Shown: positions 1-9,024, counted from the stretch's first letter. The stretch is 64,000 nt of DNA from Sphingobium sp. (GCA_023266575.1 JAHFPV010000006.1:1-64000); one strand, 5' to 3'. The notes: generated from the letters alone by a model not told the origin. Numbers and translations are program-made.

Positions 1-1
1 G

Positions 2-706
2 GGACCGGTGCCAATCGTGAGCCCGTTTTTCCATCATATCGGGGGGCAACCACCCCTGTCAGCTATATCAAAAAGCTGATGCCCGGGACGAATCGCGCCG
101 CGATTATCCCATGTTTTGTGGCAGGCCGTGCGTCAATATCGACAGCTAAAACGCCCCTATGCCTGGCAGTATAATCTTCAATTCATGACGCGCGAGGCCC
201 GGCAAGACATAATGTCCCGGCCCCTATCCCATCCGTGGCTTGAAGAGCAGGATGGCGCGCGCGCAGGCAAGGTAGGGCATGTCGCTTTTCTGCTGCGCAT
301 CCAGAATCACATCGAGGGCTATCTGCGCGCCTTCGACATGCCGCTCATAAATCCGCTCATCTCCCAGCCCATTGTTGAACTGGCGCTTGCAATACCAGGC
401 TGGCACATGGTCGAGGGCGGCCGTGACCGCGCCGTCGCACGCAAGGCCTATCATGATGCATTGCCGCCGATCATTCGGGACCGGCGGCGCAAGGGCAGCC
501 CAAGCAGTTTTGCAATCGCTCTTCTCCGCAGCAAAAGGAAGGAAGTCCGCGACCGCCTGATGGACGGCGAGCTGGTCGCGCGGGGCATGGTTGATGCCGA
601 CACTCTAGCCGCAGCATTGGTATCCGATTCCGGCTTAGAGCTGAGCTATATGCGCCTATCAGCTCTGCTCGACATGGAAGCCTGGATCGAACATTGGCGC
701 GGATGA
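2..706 (+). pseudogene. Lasso-peptide cyclase (asparagine-synthase-like), C-terminal part, interrupted
   Basis: The 3' part of an asparagine-synthetase-like lasso-peptide cyclase, which activates an Asp/Glu side chain and closes the macrolactam ring. The visible part runs from about 116 to a TGA at 704-706 and carries the family's C-terminal features: PLISQPIVELALAIPGW, then GRDRAVARKAY and IRDRRRKGSPSS. The same frame is open from base 2 and reads family-like sequence (FFHHIGG, then RIAPRLSHV), but an in-frame TGA lies at 77-79. No convincing start or ribosome site follows it: a TTG at 116 has no Shine-Dalgarno and the first ATG is at 185. I read this as a disrupted gene or a sequence error. 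The N-terminal half lies outside the window. It converges on the isopeptidase gene 28 bases away. Confidence 0.6.
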
Positions 707-734
707 TGTAGCGGCTATGTAGCGCGCTGAGCAT

Positions 735-2804
735 CTAATCCGATGTCGGCAAATGTATTGAGTCTTGTTTCCAATCTCTCCTCATCTGCGCCCAGCGCGA
801 CGCTTCCTCACGCTCGATGCCATCGGCGGGCGTCTTGTCCATCAGCCAAAAATCGAACCATCGTAGATTGCGGCGGTAGACGTTCAGGCGGTGGGTTGGC
901 TGGCGCTTGATATGGAGTTCGTCCGGGAAGATATAGACATCAACCGGACTATTGACAGCGCGCAGCGCGCGTACGGCTTCCAGCGTGGGGTAAAGCTCAC
1001 CATCAGCCACTTGCATGAGAATGGGGAAAGCAACGCGGCTGGCATTGCGGGAAAGCGACATTTGTGACCAGATGGCTGAACCGGTTTCTGGCAAAGCGGG
1101 CCAGCCTATGCTTTGATAATGTTGCTGGATGGCGGTGCCCAGAAGCCAGGTCTGGGAGGGCTCCCAGCAGCAGCCGCTGATCGATGCAGCCTTGAACATT
1201 TGGCTGTGCAGCGCCGCAAATTGCGTCGTTGTCGAGCCGTCACTGAGCCCGGTGATCCCGATCCTGTCCGGATCGACCAAGCCTGCGTCGATCAGCTCCA
1301 AGACTTTGGTCTCTATGGTCGACAGGATATTGCGCCGTGCGAGAAAGTCGGCATTTTCGCGCCTCTGTCTTTCAAGTGGCGTAAGTTGCTTGGCGGAGAC
1401 CGGCGACTGGGGGCGCTCGATGTTGAGGACCAGATAGCCTGCCTTTGCGAAAAGCTGGATCGGAAATTCATCGCCCGTGCCGCCGCGCAGAAAACTCCGA
1501 CTTTCATATTGGGTGATGATCAGCGGATAGCGGCGGCTCGGCTGGAATGTCGATGGATAGACGAGGTCGCCAAAGCTGGGGATTCCCATCGCATTGGTCC
1601 ATTGCAGCCGCTCAACTCTACCGTGGACGATCTTTGCATGATCTGGATTGGGCTCGAAGATGGGCCTGCTCTTGCCGTCCTGCAGACTGATCCTGTCTAT
1701 ATATCGGGGCCGGATCGAGTTTTCGCGCACGCACAGGACATCAACGTCGATGGGTACGCATCCACTGAGCAGGTCGCTCGTCTGGAAAAGTCGGGCAGGA
1801 TCTGTGTCGCCGCCATTCCATTCGTAAATGGCAGCGAGGCTTCGGCCCCATCCTTCTCGCCGTACGAACCGGATATGTCCGGCCTGCGTGACCCATGGCT
1901 TACCTTCGATGTCGGTGCAGTTGGCGCTGCGGCAAAACTGATCCGCCGTCCCGACCACCATATGGATCCGGCTCATGCCCTCGGCATCCGTCTTGACATC
2001 GACCATTCTAGCGTCGTTGCGCAGAACCGCCGACCAATCGTTGGTGAAGGCGGTGATCTCCGCCTCAGTTGCTGGCCCGCGAGCGCTGCCGTCCAGATCC
2101 ACTCTATAAAAACGATAGGAGGCACCACCGCGCGGAAAGGGCGCGCGCGACGCAAATGGAAAGAAGCGCTCATCGAGCCGGTAGCCCCGCAGCGCTTCCT
2201 GGTTCAGCTCTTCTGTCGACGGACCATCCGCGCGCTGCTTGTACACAAGGCTTTTGCCGTCGGCTCCGAAGCGAAAATCGACGATGTCATCTTCTGGTGC
2301 TGCGACGGGGCGGCTATGGCCCCCCACATCCCAACGCCACAATTGCAACCGATCCTTGACGAGCTTCAAGAAAGCCAGATTGTCTCCGTTTGAAGACCAA
2401 CGAGGCGTGATGACCTTGGTGACGCCAGTGGGAAATCCTCGCGTGCCAAAGAAATTATCATAACGCCAGAAGGCGACGCCGGGTCCCTCGTCGATCAGCG
2501 ATGCTTGACCATCCTGGGTGACGATATAGATGCCGGAGCAATAGCTGTTCGACTTCCCGTCAGCCCTTCGCACGGCAACAGCGAGGCGTGATCGATCGGG
2601 CGAGAGGGTAAAAACAGGATCGCTTTCCATCCCGCCATTGGAGCCGATATCCAGAGTCTCGATGAGATCGCTGGCCTCTATGGGGCGAGTGGCTCCCGCC
2701 GGCCGGCGAACCTCTAACATCTTCGCGCAATCCAGATCCGCAGCTACAACCGGCAGGGCGGCCGTAGCTGCGCCAGCAAGGCTCATCGCGAGGGAGATGA
2801 GCAT
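735..2804 (-). CDS. Lasso-peptide isopeptidase (AtxE2-like, S9 serine hydrolase fold)
   Basis: A 689-aa exported serine hydrolase that opens the isopeptide bond of lasso peptides and linearises them after import. It has an N-terminal signal peptide (about 1-22), a beta-propeller region (about 40-400) and a C-terminal alpha/beta hydrolase domain. The nucleophile is in GLSDGS (Ser about 521), the Asp in VADGELY (about 601) and the His in DELHIKR (about 631). This spacing closely follows the known triad of AtxE2. The start overlaps the stop of the upstream receptor gene (TAATG), so the two are translationally coupled. The order sigma, FecR, receptor, isopeptidase is typical of sphingomonad lasso loci. 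A generic prolyl-oligopeptidase-like enzyme is the alternative, but the context argues against it. Confidence 0.88.
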   Translation of the reverse strand: MLISLAMSLAGAATAALPVVAADLDCAKMLEVRRPAGATRPIEASDLIETLDIGSNGGMESDPVFTLSPDRSRLAVAVRRADGKSNSYCSGIYIVTQDGQASLIDEGPGVAFWRYDNFFGTRGFPTGVTKVITPRWSSNGDNLAFLKLVKDRLQLWRWDVGGHSRPVAAPEDDIVDFRFGADGKSLVYKQRADGPSTEELNQEALRGYRLDERFFPFASRAPFPRGGASYRFYRVDLDGSARGPATEAEITAFTNDWSAVLRNDARMVDVKTDAEGMSRIHMVVGTADQFCRSANCTDIEGKPWVTQAGHIRFVRREGWGRSLAAIYEWNGGDTDPARLFQTSDLLSGCVPIDVDVLCVRENSIRPRYIDRISLQDGKSRPIFEPNPDHAKIVHGRVERLQWTNAMGIPSFGDLVYPSTFQPSRRYPLIITQYESRSFLRGGTGDEFPIQLFAKAGYLVLNIERPQSPVSAKQLTPLERQRRENADFLARRNILSTIETKVLELIDAGLVDPDRIGITGLSDGSTTTQFAALHSQMFKAASISGCCWEPSQTWLLGTAIQQHYQSIGWPALPETGSAIWSQMSLSRNASRVAFPILMQVADGELYPTLEAVRALRAVNSPVDVYIFPDELHIKRQPTHRLNVYRRNLRWFDFWLMDKTPADGIEREEASRWAQMRRDWKQDSIHLPTSD

Positions 2805-5377
2805 TACCAGGCCTTGGAAAGGGTAAGACTGATGGTGCGCCCGATCGCGGGATAATTTGTCGCATCATAATTGGGCAGGGCGACGCTTGTCGTGCGAATA
2901 AGCGACGGCTTCCGATTCAGGATGTTCTGGCTCGCAAGCAGGAATGACCAACCATCCCAGACGCCGCTACCTTGAGGCTTCCAACCGAGGGTGGCGTCAG
3001 CGGAATGAAAGGCTTTGACCCGGTAGGTCGTGCTGGTTCGGCTATCTTTGGTGCCGCCAAGATAATTATAGGCGATCGCCATGTTTACCTTGCCGCGCTT
3101 CCAGCTGGCGCTCGCGCTACCGCGCCAGTGCGGTGGTCGGAATATGGTGCCGGCCTGTTCGAAGACGGGTTGTCCCGCGCTTAGCTGCTGATCGCTTTTG
3201 AGGTAGCTGGCATTGGCTTCAAGCTTGAAATCGCTGCTGCCGGTAAAGAAGGCATAGGCGATCGAACTATCCACCCCCTGTATATGTTGACGCGCGACAT
3301 TCTGATATCCGGTGTAGACGATCGCAGCAAGGTTTGCAGGATCATAAGCGGTGCCACTTAGATTTTGAACGCCGAGCGGCAGGCTGGCAGTTGCCGCCAA
3401 TACCTGATCGAGGGTCGGATTGAGAATGATGAGGTCGGCATATTCGTCCCTGAATGCCTGCGAACTGGACGCTATGGGATAGGTTACGCGGTTTTTGTAG
3501 CGGACGTCGAAGAAACTAGCCTCGAGTTTCAGACCCGCTATCGATGAAGGCTCCAACTGGACGGTGAATGTAAGGGTCCTGGCCTTTTCAGGCTCCAGCG
3601 CCTTTCGACTTCCGTCGATCTGCAGAACATTTTCGTTGGTTGGAGGCGCTGGCAGGTAGCGACTTGAAGCGTAAAGCGTCGCCTGCGGAGCAATATTCAG
3701 TTGGCTGAGCGTCGGCGCCTTGAAAGATTTCCCCCACGCGGCCTTGAGCGTCAGATCGGCGATCGGCTGATAGGCAATGCCAAGCTTGGGTGTTGCAAGG
3801 CTGCCCATCTGGTCATAGCGTTCATATCGCAGCGCGCCGGTGATCTGCAGCGCGTGAATGAGCGGTAACGCATTTGCGCCAGCGATCAGCGGTAGAAACA
3901 TTTCGCCATATGCGAATAGAGCGGTCTGCGAGTCTGTATAATTTTGGATGGCAAAGGTTGCAGTTGATGTCGTTCTGAAGATCGAGCCATCCAGGCCATT
4001 GGCACGCAGTCCGGCCCCCAGCGCGACACGCGCGTCGCCACCCGGTAAGGCAAAGAGCGGGCCTTCACTGCTGAACTCTGCTGACCAAAGGTCATTCTTG
4101 TAGCGCACATCGTTGACGAACAACCGGCTGCTGCCTGAGAAGACTTCCGCCTTGACCCCGCTATCGCTGATAGCGCGCGTGAAGCGGGCGGTCATTTCCC
4201 AGTCGGCAGGCAGGTGGAAGGTGAGGGACGGGCTGATCGACCAACTCTCGACGTCCGGGGAGGCGGTGGCGCCGGACTGAATATTCATGCCGCTGCCATT
4301 GGGCAGTGAGAAACGGGATTTACGGCGGATATAGTGGGCATCGAGCCCGAACTCCATGACTTCGCCCAAGGATTGATGGCCTGCTACAACAGCGCTCAAT
4401 TGCTTGTTTGACGGAAATATGGTCATTTCAGGGTTCACAGCGCCATGTGTGTAGGAACGCTGGCCGGCAGAGACGTCGGTCGCCTTGGCGAAATCGCCGG
4501 CGATCATGATGCCGCCGCTATTCCATCGACGACCCGTCACCCCGCTATATTGCTGCTGGAACGCCCCGCCATCGGTCGCGCCGCCAATTCTCGCGCTGGT
4601 TTCCAGGCCGTCGAAATCGCGGCGGAGGATGATGTTGGCTACGCCGCCGACAGCATCGGAACCATAAAGCGCCGATGCGCCGTCAGCGATAATTTCGACC
4701 CGCTCGACCGCCGCCAGCGGTATAGCCGATATGTCGATGCCCTGGCTCACCGCGTCATAGGCAAGCCGATGTCCGTTGAGCAAAGTGAGCGTAGCGTCTG
4801 CGCCCAATCCCCTGAGGTTGAGAGCGGACGACGACGTAACATTTTCCGAACCATTCTGCCGAGCGGACACCACGCCTGGGTTCTGGCCGCCATTATAATT
4901 TTGCGGGATGCTGCGTGCGAATGATCCAAGGTCGCTATGGCCGAGCTCGACGATTTTTTCGCGGCTCGCCGATATTACCGGAGATGTTGGCTTCGCGCCA
5001 CGAATGCGGGAACCTGTGACCGAAAGCTCGATGTCCGTCGCGCTGGTTACCGCCTCGCGCGACGGCGCTTCTCGCCCCCGCAGGGTGATCGTGCGCTCCT
5101 TGATGTCGGCGGTGAGGCCCGAAGGCGCGAGGAGGGCGGCCACGGCGTCTTCGACCGTGTAGGCCCCGGCGAGAGACGGGGCGCGACGCCCCTTGAGCGA
5201 CCGGCCATCGGCAACGAGTTGATAATCGCTCATCCTGGCTATGGCGCGCAGCGCATCGCCAAGATCCTGCTCAGGCAGATCGTAACTTTTGGGTGCTTCC
5301 TGGGCATGGATCTGGGGAACCAGAATGCACATGGACAGTGCAACGCTGCTTAGTAGACCAATTTTACCGATACGCAT
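2804..5377 (-). CDS. TonB-dependent receptor with STN signalling domain (lasso locus)
   Basis: An 857-aa outer-membrane transporter. After a signal peptide (about 1-25) comes a secretin/TonB short N-terminal (STN) domain at about 33-98 (DLPEQDLGDALRAIARMS, then VEDAVAALL), the hallmark of FecA-type transducers that signal to an anti-sigma factor. The plug follows (ELSVTGSRIRGA, LRGLGADATLTLLNG, YGSDAVGGVANIIL), then a beta-barrel ending in a C-terminal Trp. It sits between fecR and the isopeptidase gene, which implies uptake of a lasso peptide and sensing through the FecR/sigma pair encoded upstream. The ligand is inferred from context. Confidence 0.9.
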   Translation of the reverse strand: MRIGKIGLLSSVALSMCILVPQIHAQEAPKSYDLPEQDLGDALRAIARMSDYQLVADGRSLKGRRAPSLAGAYTVEDAVAALLAPSGLTADIKERTITLRGREAPSREAVTSATDIELSVTGSRIRGAKPTSPVISASREKIVELGHSDLGSFARSIPQNYNGGQNPGVVSARQNGSENVTSSSALNLRGLGADATLTLLNGHRLAYDAVSQGIDISAIPLAAVERVEIIADGASALYGSDAVGGVANIILRRDFDGLETSARIGGATDGGAFQQQYSGVTGRRWNSGGIMIAGDFAKATDVSAGQRSYTHGAVNPEMTIFPSNKQLSAVVAGHQSLGEVMEFGLDAHYIRRKSRFSLPNGSGMNIQSGATASPDVESWSISPSLTFHLPADWEMTARFTRAISDSGVKAEVFSGSSRLFVNDVRYKNDLWSAEFSSEGPLFALPGGDARVALGAGLRANGLDGSIFRTTSTATFAIQNYTDSQTALFAYGEMFLPLIAGANALPLIHALQITGALRYERYDQMGSLATPKLGIAYQPIADLTLKAAWGKSFKAPTLSQLNIAPQATLYASSRYLPAPPTNENVLQIDGSRKALEPEKARTLTFTVQLEPSSIAGLKLEASFFDVRYKNRVTYPIASSSQAFRDEYADLIILNPTLDQVLAATASLPLGVQNLSGTAYDPANLAAIVYTGYQNVARQHIQGVDSSIAYAFFTGSSDFKLEANASYLKSDQQLSAGQPVFEQAGTIFRPPHWRGSASASWKRGKVNMAIAYNYLGGTKDSRTSTTYRVKAFHSADATLGWKPQGSGVWDGWSFLLASQNILNRKPSLIRTTSVALPNYDATNYPAIGRTISLTLSKAW

Positions 5378-5464
5378 GAAACTTGCCCCCTTGTTCCGCA
5401 GGGCCTCTTATTGAGGCTCAGAACGGAAGACGGGCGCGTGCCTATCTAAAGCTGCAACGCGTCA

Positions 5465-6508
5465 TTAATTTTCGGCGGTGAGCAGCAATATGTTTTTCTG
5501 GGTTCGTTCGATCTTGAGGTTGAGAAAGCCGCTCAAGGCTTGGGCAACGCGCTCAATATTGCGGATTTCGATGTCAGCTAAAATCTCGCGCGCGCCCAGG
5601 GTCGGCTGTGCCAGAACGATCTTGATCTCGCTATAGCTGTTTGCTTCGGCGATGACGTCGCTGACCGGGACATAATCATAGCTCTTCACGCCGCTCACCC
5701 ATTGCTGCTCAGACCGTTTAGCAGGATTGACGGAAAAATCCGGGATTTGTCCAGCCTTGAGCGTCAATAGCTGGCCGGAATGCAATGTAAGGGCTTTGGG
5801 CAGCTGGCGCGGGTCAGTGCGGGGTAGTGTGACATTGACCTCGCCCTCGATGGCATGAACGCGCGCGCCCTTACGGATCGTCATGTCGAACTGGCCGACG
5901 CCTGCCGTCACCTCAATGCCGCGCCCATGTACCATAAAGGGCCTTGCCGTCTGGCTGGCAACGGTGAAGCGGGCACGTCCACGCTTGAGTACGATCGCGC
6001 GGCGCTCGGCAGTATATCCGATCAGAACCAACGTGTCGGTATCCAATAAGATAGAGCTGCCATCTTCAAGGCGCTCCGTGCGCACCTCGCCGACCCGTGT
6101 CTCCAGAGGCGTGCGCGCCTCGCTCTGCCCGATCAGCGAGGGCGGTGCATCGGTTGAACGCCAAAGCAGACCCGTTGCCGCAAGGAGGCAAAGCGCCACT
6201 GACGCGGCGAGGAGAAGCCGTGGTGGACGGCTTTCCACTTTTCGCGTCTGGTGCAGGAGAGACCGGCGCGAATGCGTTTGTACGGCGGCTTGGCTTGCCT
6301 GCTGCACAGTGTCTACCACGCGCAGATAGGCGAGCTTACGGGAAGGGTTTTCGGCGATCCAGACGTCGAAGGCACGCTGATGTGGACCTAGCCTGTCGAG
6401 ATTCCTGGGATCTGGCACGGCGTCCACGTCGGCCATGATGAGCATGGCCCATTCATGGGCATCGCGCGATCCTTCGTGGGGCTCATGATCGGGAGGCAGG
6501 TCAGTCAT
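5465..6508 (-). CDS. FecR-type anti-sigma/transmembrane sensor
   Basis: A 347-aa inner-membrane sensor. It has a cytoplasmic DUF4880-type N-terminus (EWAMLIMADVD, then RAFDVWIAENPSRKLAYLRV), one transmembrane helix at about 98-116 (LLLAASVALCLLAATGLLW) and a periplasmic FecR domain at about 130-230. The chosen start (6508) gives MTDLPPDHE and overlaps the end of the sigma gene by 8 bases. The longer reading from 6607 lies inside the sigma gene and is unlikely. Its expected role is to receive the receptor's STN signal and control the ECF sigma factor. Confidence 0.88.
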   Translation of the reverse strand: MTDLPPDHEPHEGSRDAHEWAMLIMADVDAVPDPRNLDRLGPHQRAFDVWIAENPSRKLAYLRVVDTVQQASQAAVQTHSRRSLLHQTRKVESRPPRLLLAASVALCLLAATGLLWRSTDAPPSLIGQSEARTPLETRVGEVRTERLEDGSSILLDTDTLVLIGYTAERRAIVLKRGRARFTVASQTARPFMVHGRGIEVTAGVGQFDMTIRKGARVHAIEGEVNVTLPRTDPRQLPKALTLHSGQLLTLKAGQIPDFSVNPAKRSEQQWVSGVKSYDYVPVSDVIAEANSYSEIKIVLAQPTLGAREILADIEIRNIERVAQALSGFLNLKIERTQKNILLLTAEN

Positions 6509-7076
6509 CATTCGCCTCGCGATAGGCGGTAACATGGCGAATGGCTTTGAGCATCTGTTTCTGCACGACCCAGAGCGGAAGATCGAGCTCTGCTGCAATC
6601 GCGACATAGGTCTGACCTTCGATGCGATTGCGCAGGAAGATATCTAGCGTTTGTGGCGGAAGTTGGTTGAGGATCAGCGTCCAGTGCGCCAGATCTTGCT
6701 TTGCCTGCAACTCGCGATAGGTGTCGGATGGGGCAATTGCATGCAGGCCATCGTCGAGCGGCTTGGTGCGTTTCGACAACAGGGTGGATCCGCGCTCGAC
6801 GAAATCGCGCAGCAGGTTCGTCGCGATGCGCGTGAGGTAAGCCTGTGGGCTGGCAAGCGCTTGTGCGGGCGCTGCGCGCACGAAACGGGTGAAGCTTTCC
6901 TGGGCGAGTTCGTCGGCATCGGCCTGATTGCCAAGCTGGCGCGTGAAGAACCGCATGAGGCGGGGCTTCTCCCTTGCGTAGAATTCCGGGAAGCTAAATC
7001 GATTGCTTCCGGGATCTCTGGTCATGACCGGATCGCACAGCCGATCCTCGCTTCTGCCCTGGCTCATTCGTCGCAC
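6501..7076 (-). CDS. FecI-type ECF RNA polymerase sigma factor
   Basis: About 191 aa; a shorter start at 7025 (MTRDPG) is possible. Region 2 lies at about 29-70 (EFYAREKPRLMRFFTRQLG, ADELAQESFTRFVRA) and region 4 at about 137-182 (LPPQTLDIFLRNRIEG, then the helix-turn-helix around IAAELDLPLWVVQKQM). It is the first gene of the four-gene minus-strand unit and overlaps fecR. It probably directs transcription of the receptor and isopeptidase genes when ligand is bound. The inverted repeats just upstream may belong to its control region. Confidence 0.92.
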   Translation of the reverse strand: MRRMSQGRSEDRLCDPVMTRDPGSNRFSFPEFYAREKPRLMRFFTRQLGNQADADELAQESFTRFVRAAPAQALASPQAYLTRIATNLLRDFVERGSTLLSKRTKPLDDGLHAIAPSDTYRELQAKQDLAHWTLILNQLPPQTLDIFLRNRIEGQTYVAIAAELDLPLWVVQKQMLKAIRHVTAYREANDD

Positions 7077-7111
7077 CTATGTCCTCTCGGGGCGACGGCC
7101 AAAGCCGGATG

Positions 7112-7226
7112 TTAGTAACCTGCTATGCACAGGCGCATGCGCCTTTACCGTTGCCGGCTGGACATGCGCGCATGCCACCCGGCCCCAGTGGAACTGTGAC
7201 CGAGCGTGCATAGAGGAGGTTACTAA
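7112..7226. repeat. Long-spaced inverted repeat upstream of the sigma gene
   Basis: The left arm TTAGTAACCTGCTATGCAC (7112-7130) and the reverse complement of 7206-7226 (TTAGTAACCTCC then TCTATGCAC) match except for a 2-base indel. The spacer of about 75 bases holds two perfect 12-base palindromes, GGCGCATGCGCC (7132-7143) and CATGCGCGCATG (7163-7174). It lies in the divergent gap between the sigma gene and the gene at 7618. It could be a double operator or the remains of a small mobile or palindromic element. The function is unknown. Confidence 0.55.
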
Positions 7227-7260
7227 GCCCCACTTCTGCGCTTTCAGCAGAAGCGGGGCT
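7226..7260. other. Strong hairpin in the divergent intergenic region
   Basis: Arms AGCCCCACTTCTGC (7226-7239) and GCAGAAGCGGGGCT (7247-7260) pair at 13 of 14 positions with a 7-base loop. No T-tract follows on either strand and the flanking genes point away from it. An ordinary terminator is therefore unlikely. It abuts the inner end of the preceding inverted repeat. Confidence 0.5.
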
Positions 7261-7617
7261 ACCTTGACGGATTGGCGGGGCAGCGCAACCCCCTAAGAAA
7301 CCCATTATGACGTTTTTACGAAGAGGATTAGCCGCCGAAGGAAGGGATGGGCGACTGCCCGCTGCGCGGGCATCGCGCTCGTGTCGGCGCGGCGTGCCGC
7401 CGCGCCGACCGGGCTCGGCTGCGCAAATCCCGGCCCTACGGGCGGTGATCGCTGTCGCAGCGGAGAGGGCGAGGTGTGAAGCGGGGAAGTACCGAGGTGA
7501 AGAGGGGTAGGTAGAACGCGCTGATCCCTCGCGCACGAGAAACAGTAATTTCGCGGGTCCTTGGGAGGGAAGGGGGAACGGGTTGGGGACTGAACCCGAT
7601 ATGCGGAGTGTCCTGCT
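7261..7617. other. Intergenic region, no gene recognised
   Basis: This GC-rich stretch of about 360 bases has no convincing reading frame. It includes a perfect 11-bp hairpin, GTCGGCGCGGC (7383-7393) with GCCGCGCCGAC (7399-7409), loop GTGCC. No lasso precursor-like peptide was seen. Confidence 0.4.
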
Positions 7618-7974
7618 GTGACCTTGCTAACTGTCCTGCGCCAGGCATTGGCGAAATTGATTTTGTGCGTTCAAAACTTGGCGGATGATGACCGTTGCTG
7701 CGCCCGGATCGACCGCTATCTCGATACTGTTGACCTGCAGATGATGGCTGAACCGATCGGCGCGGGCGGCGGCGAGGAAGCTGCGCGAATCAGGCAAGTC
7801 GTCGCTAAAATGCAGCCGTTGACGCGTGCCATCCTCATTCTTGTCGTCGGGCGAAAAATGAGCGTGGCGGAAGTATCACGGCGTTTTGGGATGCGCGAGG
7901 AGCGGGTGTGTCGACATTACCGGGCGGCCGTCGGCGAGGTGGCGGCGCGATGCGACGCGAACGGTGTGACGTAA
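7618..7974 (+). CDS. Small sigma-region-4-like helix-turn-helix protein
   Basis: A 118-aa soluble protein (GTG start) whose C-terminal third (about 80-110) reads MSVAEVSRRFGMREERVCRHYRAA. This resembles the region-4 helix-turn-helix of sigma factors without a region 2. The middle (about 50-75) contains AARIRQVVAKMQPLTRAILIL, like the helix preceding sigma region 4. Such sigma-like HTH proteins occur as small regulators in sphingomonads. The target is unknown. It stands alone between two minus-strand operons, and the start codon is uncertain because no good Shine-Dalgarno is present. Confidence 0.55.
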   Translation: MTLLTVLRQALAKLILCVQNLADDDRCCARIDRYLDTVDLQMMAEPIGAGGGEEAARIRQVVAKMQPLTRAILILVVGRKMSVAEVSRRFGMREERVCRHYRAAVGEVAARCDANGVT

Positions 7975-8064
7975 ATCGTCGGCCCGCCTGCTGAGCAGAT
8001 AAACGGCCAGGACTGGCCTCATACCGCCGGGCCGCTTTGCGGCAAGAACTGGGACATTTGCGAC

Positions 8065-8101
8065 TGTCAGCTTCGGAATCACAAATCGCGGTAAGCTGAC
8101 A
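8065..8101. repeat. Intergenic inverted repeat
   Basis: Perfect 9-base arms TGTCAGCTT (8065-8073) and AAGCTGACA (8093-8101) flank a 19-base spacer. Just before it is ACTGGGACATTTG (8048-8060), similar to ATTGGGACATTTT at 18852. Both may be degenerate copies of a dispersed intergenic repeat. Confidence 0.3.
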
Positions 8102-8172
8102 CTCACGCGCACAAATCCGGGTCGCTTTATCATTTCGTCGCGCGAGATACACGGGCGCGGCGCCGCTCTATT

Positions 8173-9024
8173 TCAGGGCGAACCCGGCGGCGACATTCGC
8201 GCATGCTTGATTTCGAGGTCGCTTGGTTGGCGAAGCACATGGATCATGTCCCCGCACCGTCCAATCAAACCCGCCTTCTCGAAAGCGTTGAGCCATCCTT
8301 CCATCGGCCATATATTCCATCGTGCTCGAAAGAGGCTGGCATTGCGGACGATGTCGTTCAGATACTGGAGCGGAGGGTCGAAAACGTCGTGATATTGATG
8401 AAAGGCACCAGCGCCGCCCATGAATAACAGGGGCAAGCCAGCCGCCCGCGCGCGGAAGCCGAAGTCGGTATCTTCACCGCCATAGCCGGTAAAAGCTTCG
8501 TCAAACCCGCCCAGATCAAAAAATCTCTGGCGATGTAGACCAAAAGCCAACGACCAGAACAGACCGGCATTATCCTCTCGTCGCACGCCGTTTGTAGGAA
8601 ATTCTCGAACCGGATGCCCTTGCGCGCGCGACAGGAGATCGGCTTCCTCCCATTTACCTCGGGCATCCTCAGGGCCAAGATAGCGTATGTCGGCACAGAT
8701 CAGCGCATCATGGTCGGTGAGGCATTGCGCGGTTGCCCCGGTCAGTGCGCGCATCGGGATGCAGTCGACGTCGAGGAACAACAACATGTCCCCGCTGGCC
8801 GCGCGTGCGGCTGAGTTCCGGGCTGCCGCGAGTGGCAGTCCGGGACCATCGAGACGCAGGATCTGAATCGGAAATGGCGCTTGTTCGGCATTGATCGGCG
8901 GTGTGCTGGCCATGTCGACGATGATGAGCTCGTCGGGCCAATGCGTGCTGCGTCGCAGACCTTCGATCAATTGTGCCAGATGGGTCGACCGATCCTTGAC
9001 GATGGTGAGGACACTCAGAGTCAT
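8173..9024 (-). CDS. Family 2 glycosyltransferase (GT-A fold)
   Basis: 283 aa, start at 9024 giving MTLSVLTIVKDR, which overlaps the methyltransferase stop (ATGA). Features are the N-terminal Rossmann-like strand, a DVDCIP metal-binding DxD-type motif at about 90, and GGFDEAFTGYGGEDTDFGFR (about 190-210), typical of the GT2/GT7 C-terminal acceptor-site block with its ED catalytic pair. It probably transfers a hexose or hexosamine to a glycoconjugate in the cytosol. It is the last gene of a seven-gene overlapping operon, so its product should act on the same glycan as the other transferases. Donor and acceptor are unknown. Confidence 0.85.
   Translation of the reverse strand: MTLSVLTIVKDRSTHLAQLIEGLRRSTHWPDELIIVDMASTPPINAEQAPFPIQILRLDGPGLPLAAARNSAARAASGDMLLFLDVDCIPMRALTGATAQCLTDHDALICADIRYLGPEDARGKWEEADLLSRAQGHPVREFPTNGVRREDNAGLFWSLAFGLHRQRFFDLGGFDEAFTGYGGEDTDFGFRARAAGLPLLFMGGAGAFHQYHDVFDPPLQYLNDIVRNASLFRARWNIWPMEGWLNAFEKAGLIGRCGDMIHVLRQPSDLEIKHARMSPPGSP

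Noticed and set aside
77-79. TGA in the cyclase read as selenocysteine
   Set aside because: No SECIS-like structure was seen, and the family has no cysteine/selenocysteine at this place. Nonsense mutation or sequence error is simpler.
1113-2393. 426-codon plus-strand open frame
   Set aside because: Antisense to the lasso isopeptidase; no domain and no ribosome site.
7226-7260. Hairpin as a terminator
   Set aside because: Both flanking genes are transcribed away from it and no T-tract follows.
7261-7617. Possible lasso precursor peptide in the gap
   Set aside because: No short frame with a leader plus Gly/Ala-start core and Asp/Glu at ring position 7-9 was recognised. The precursor is more likely left of the window.
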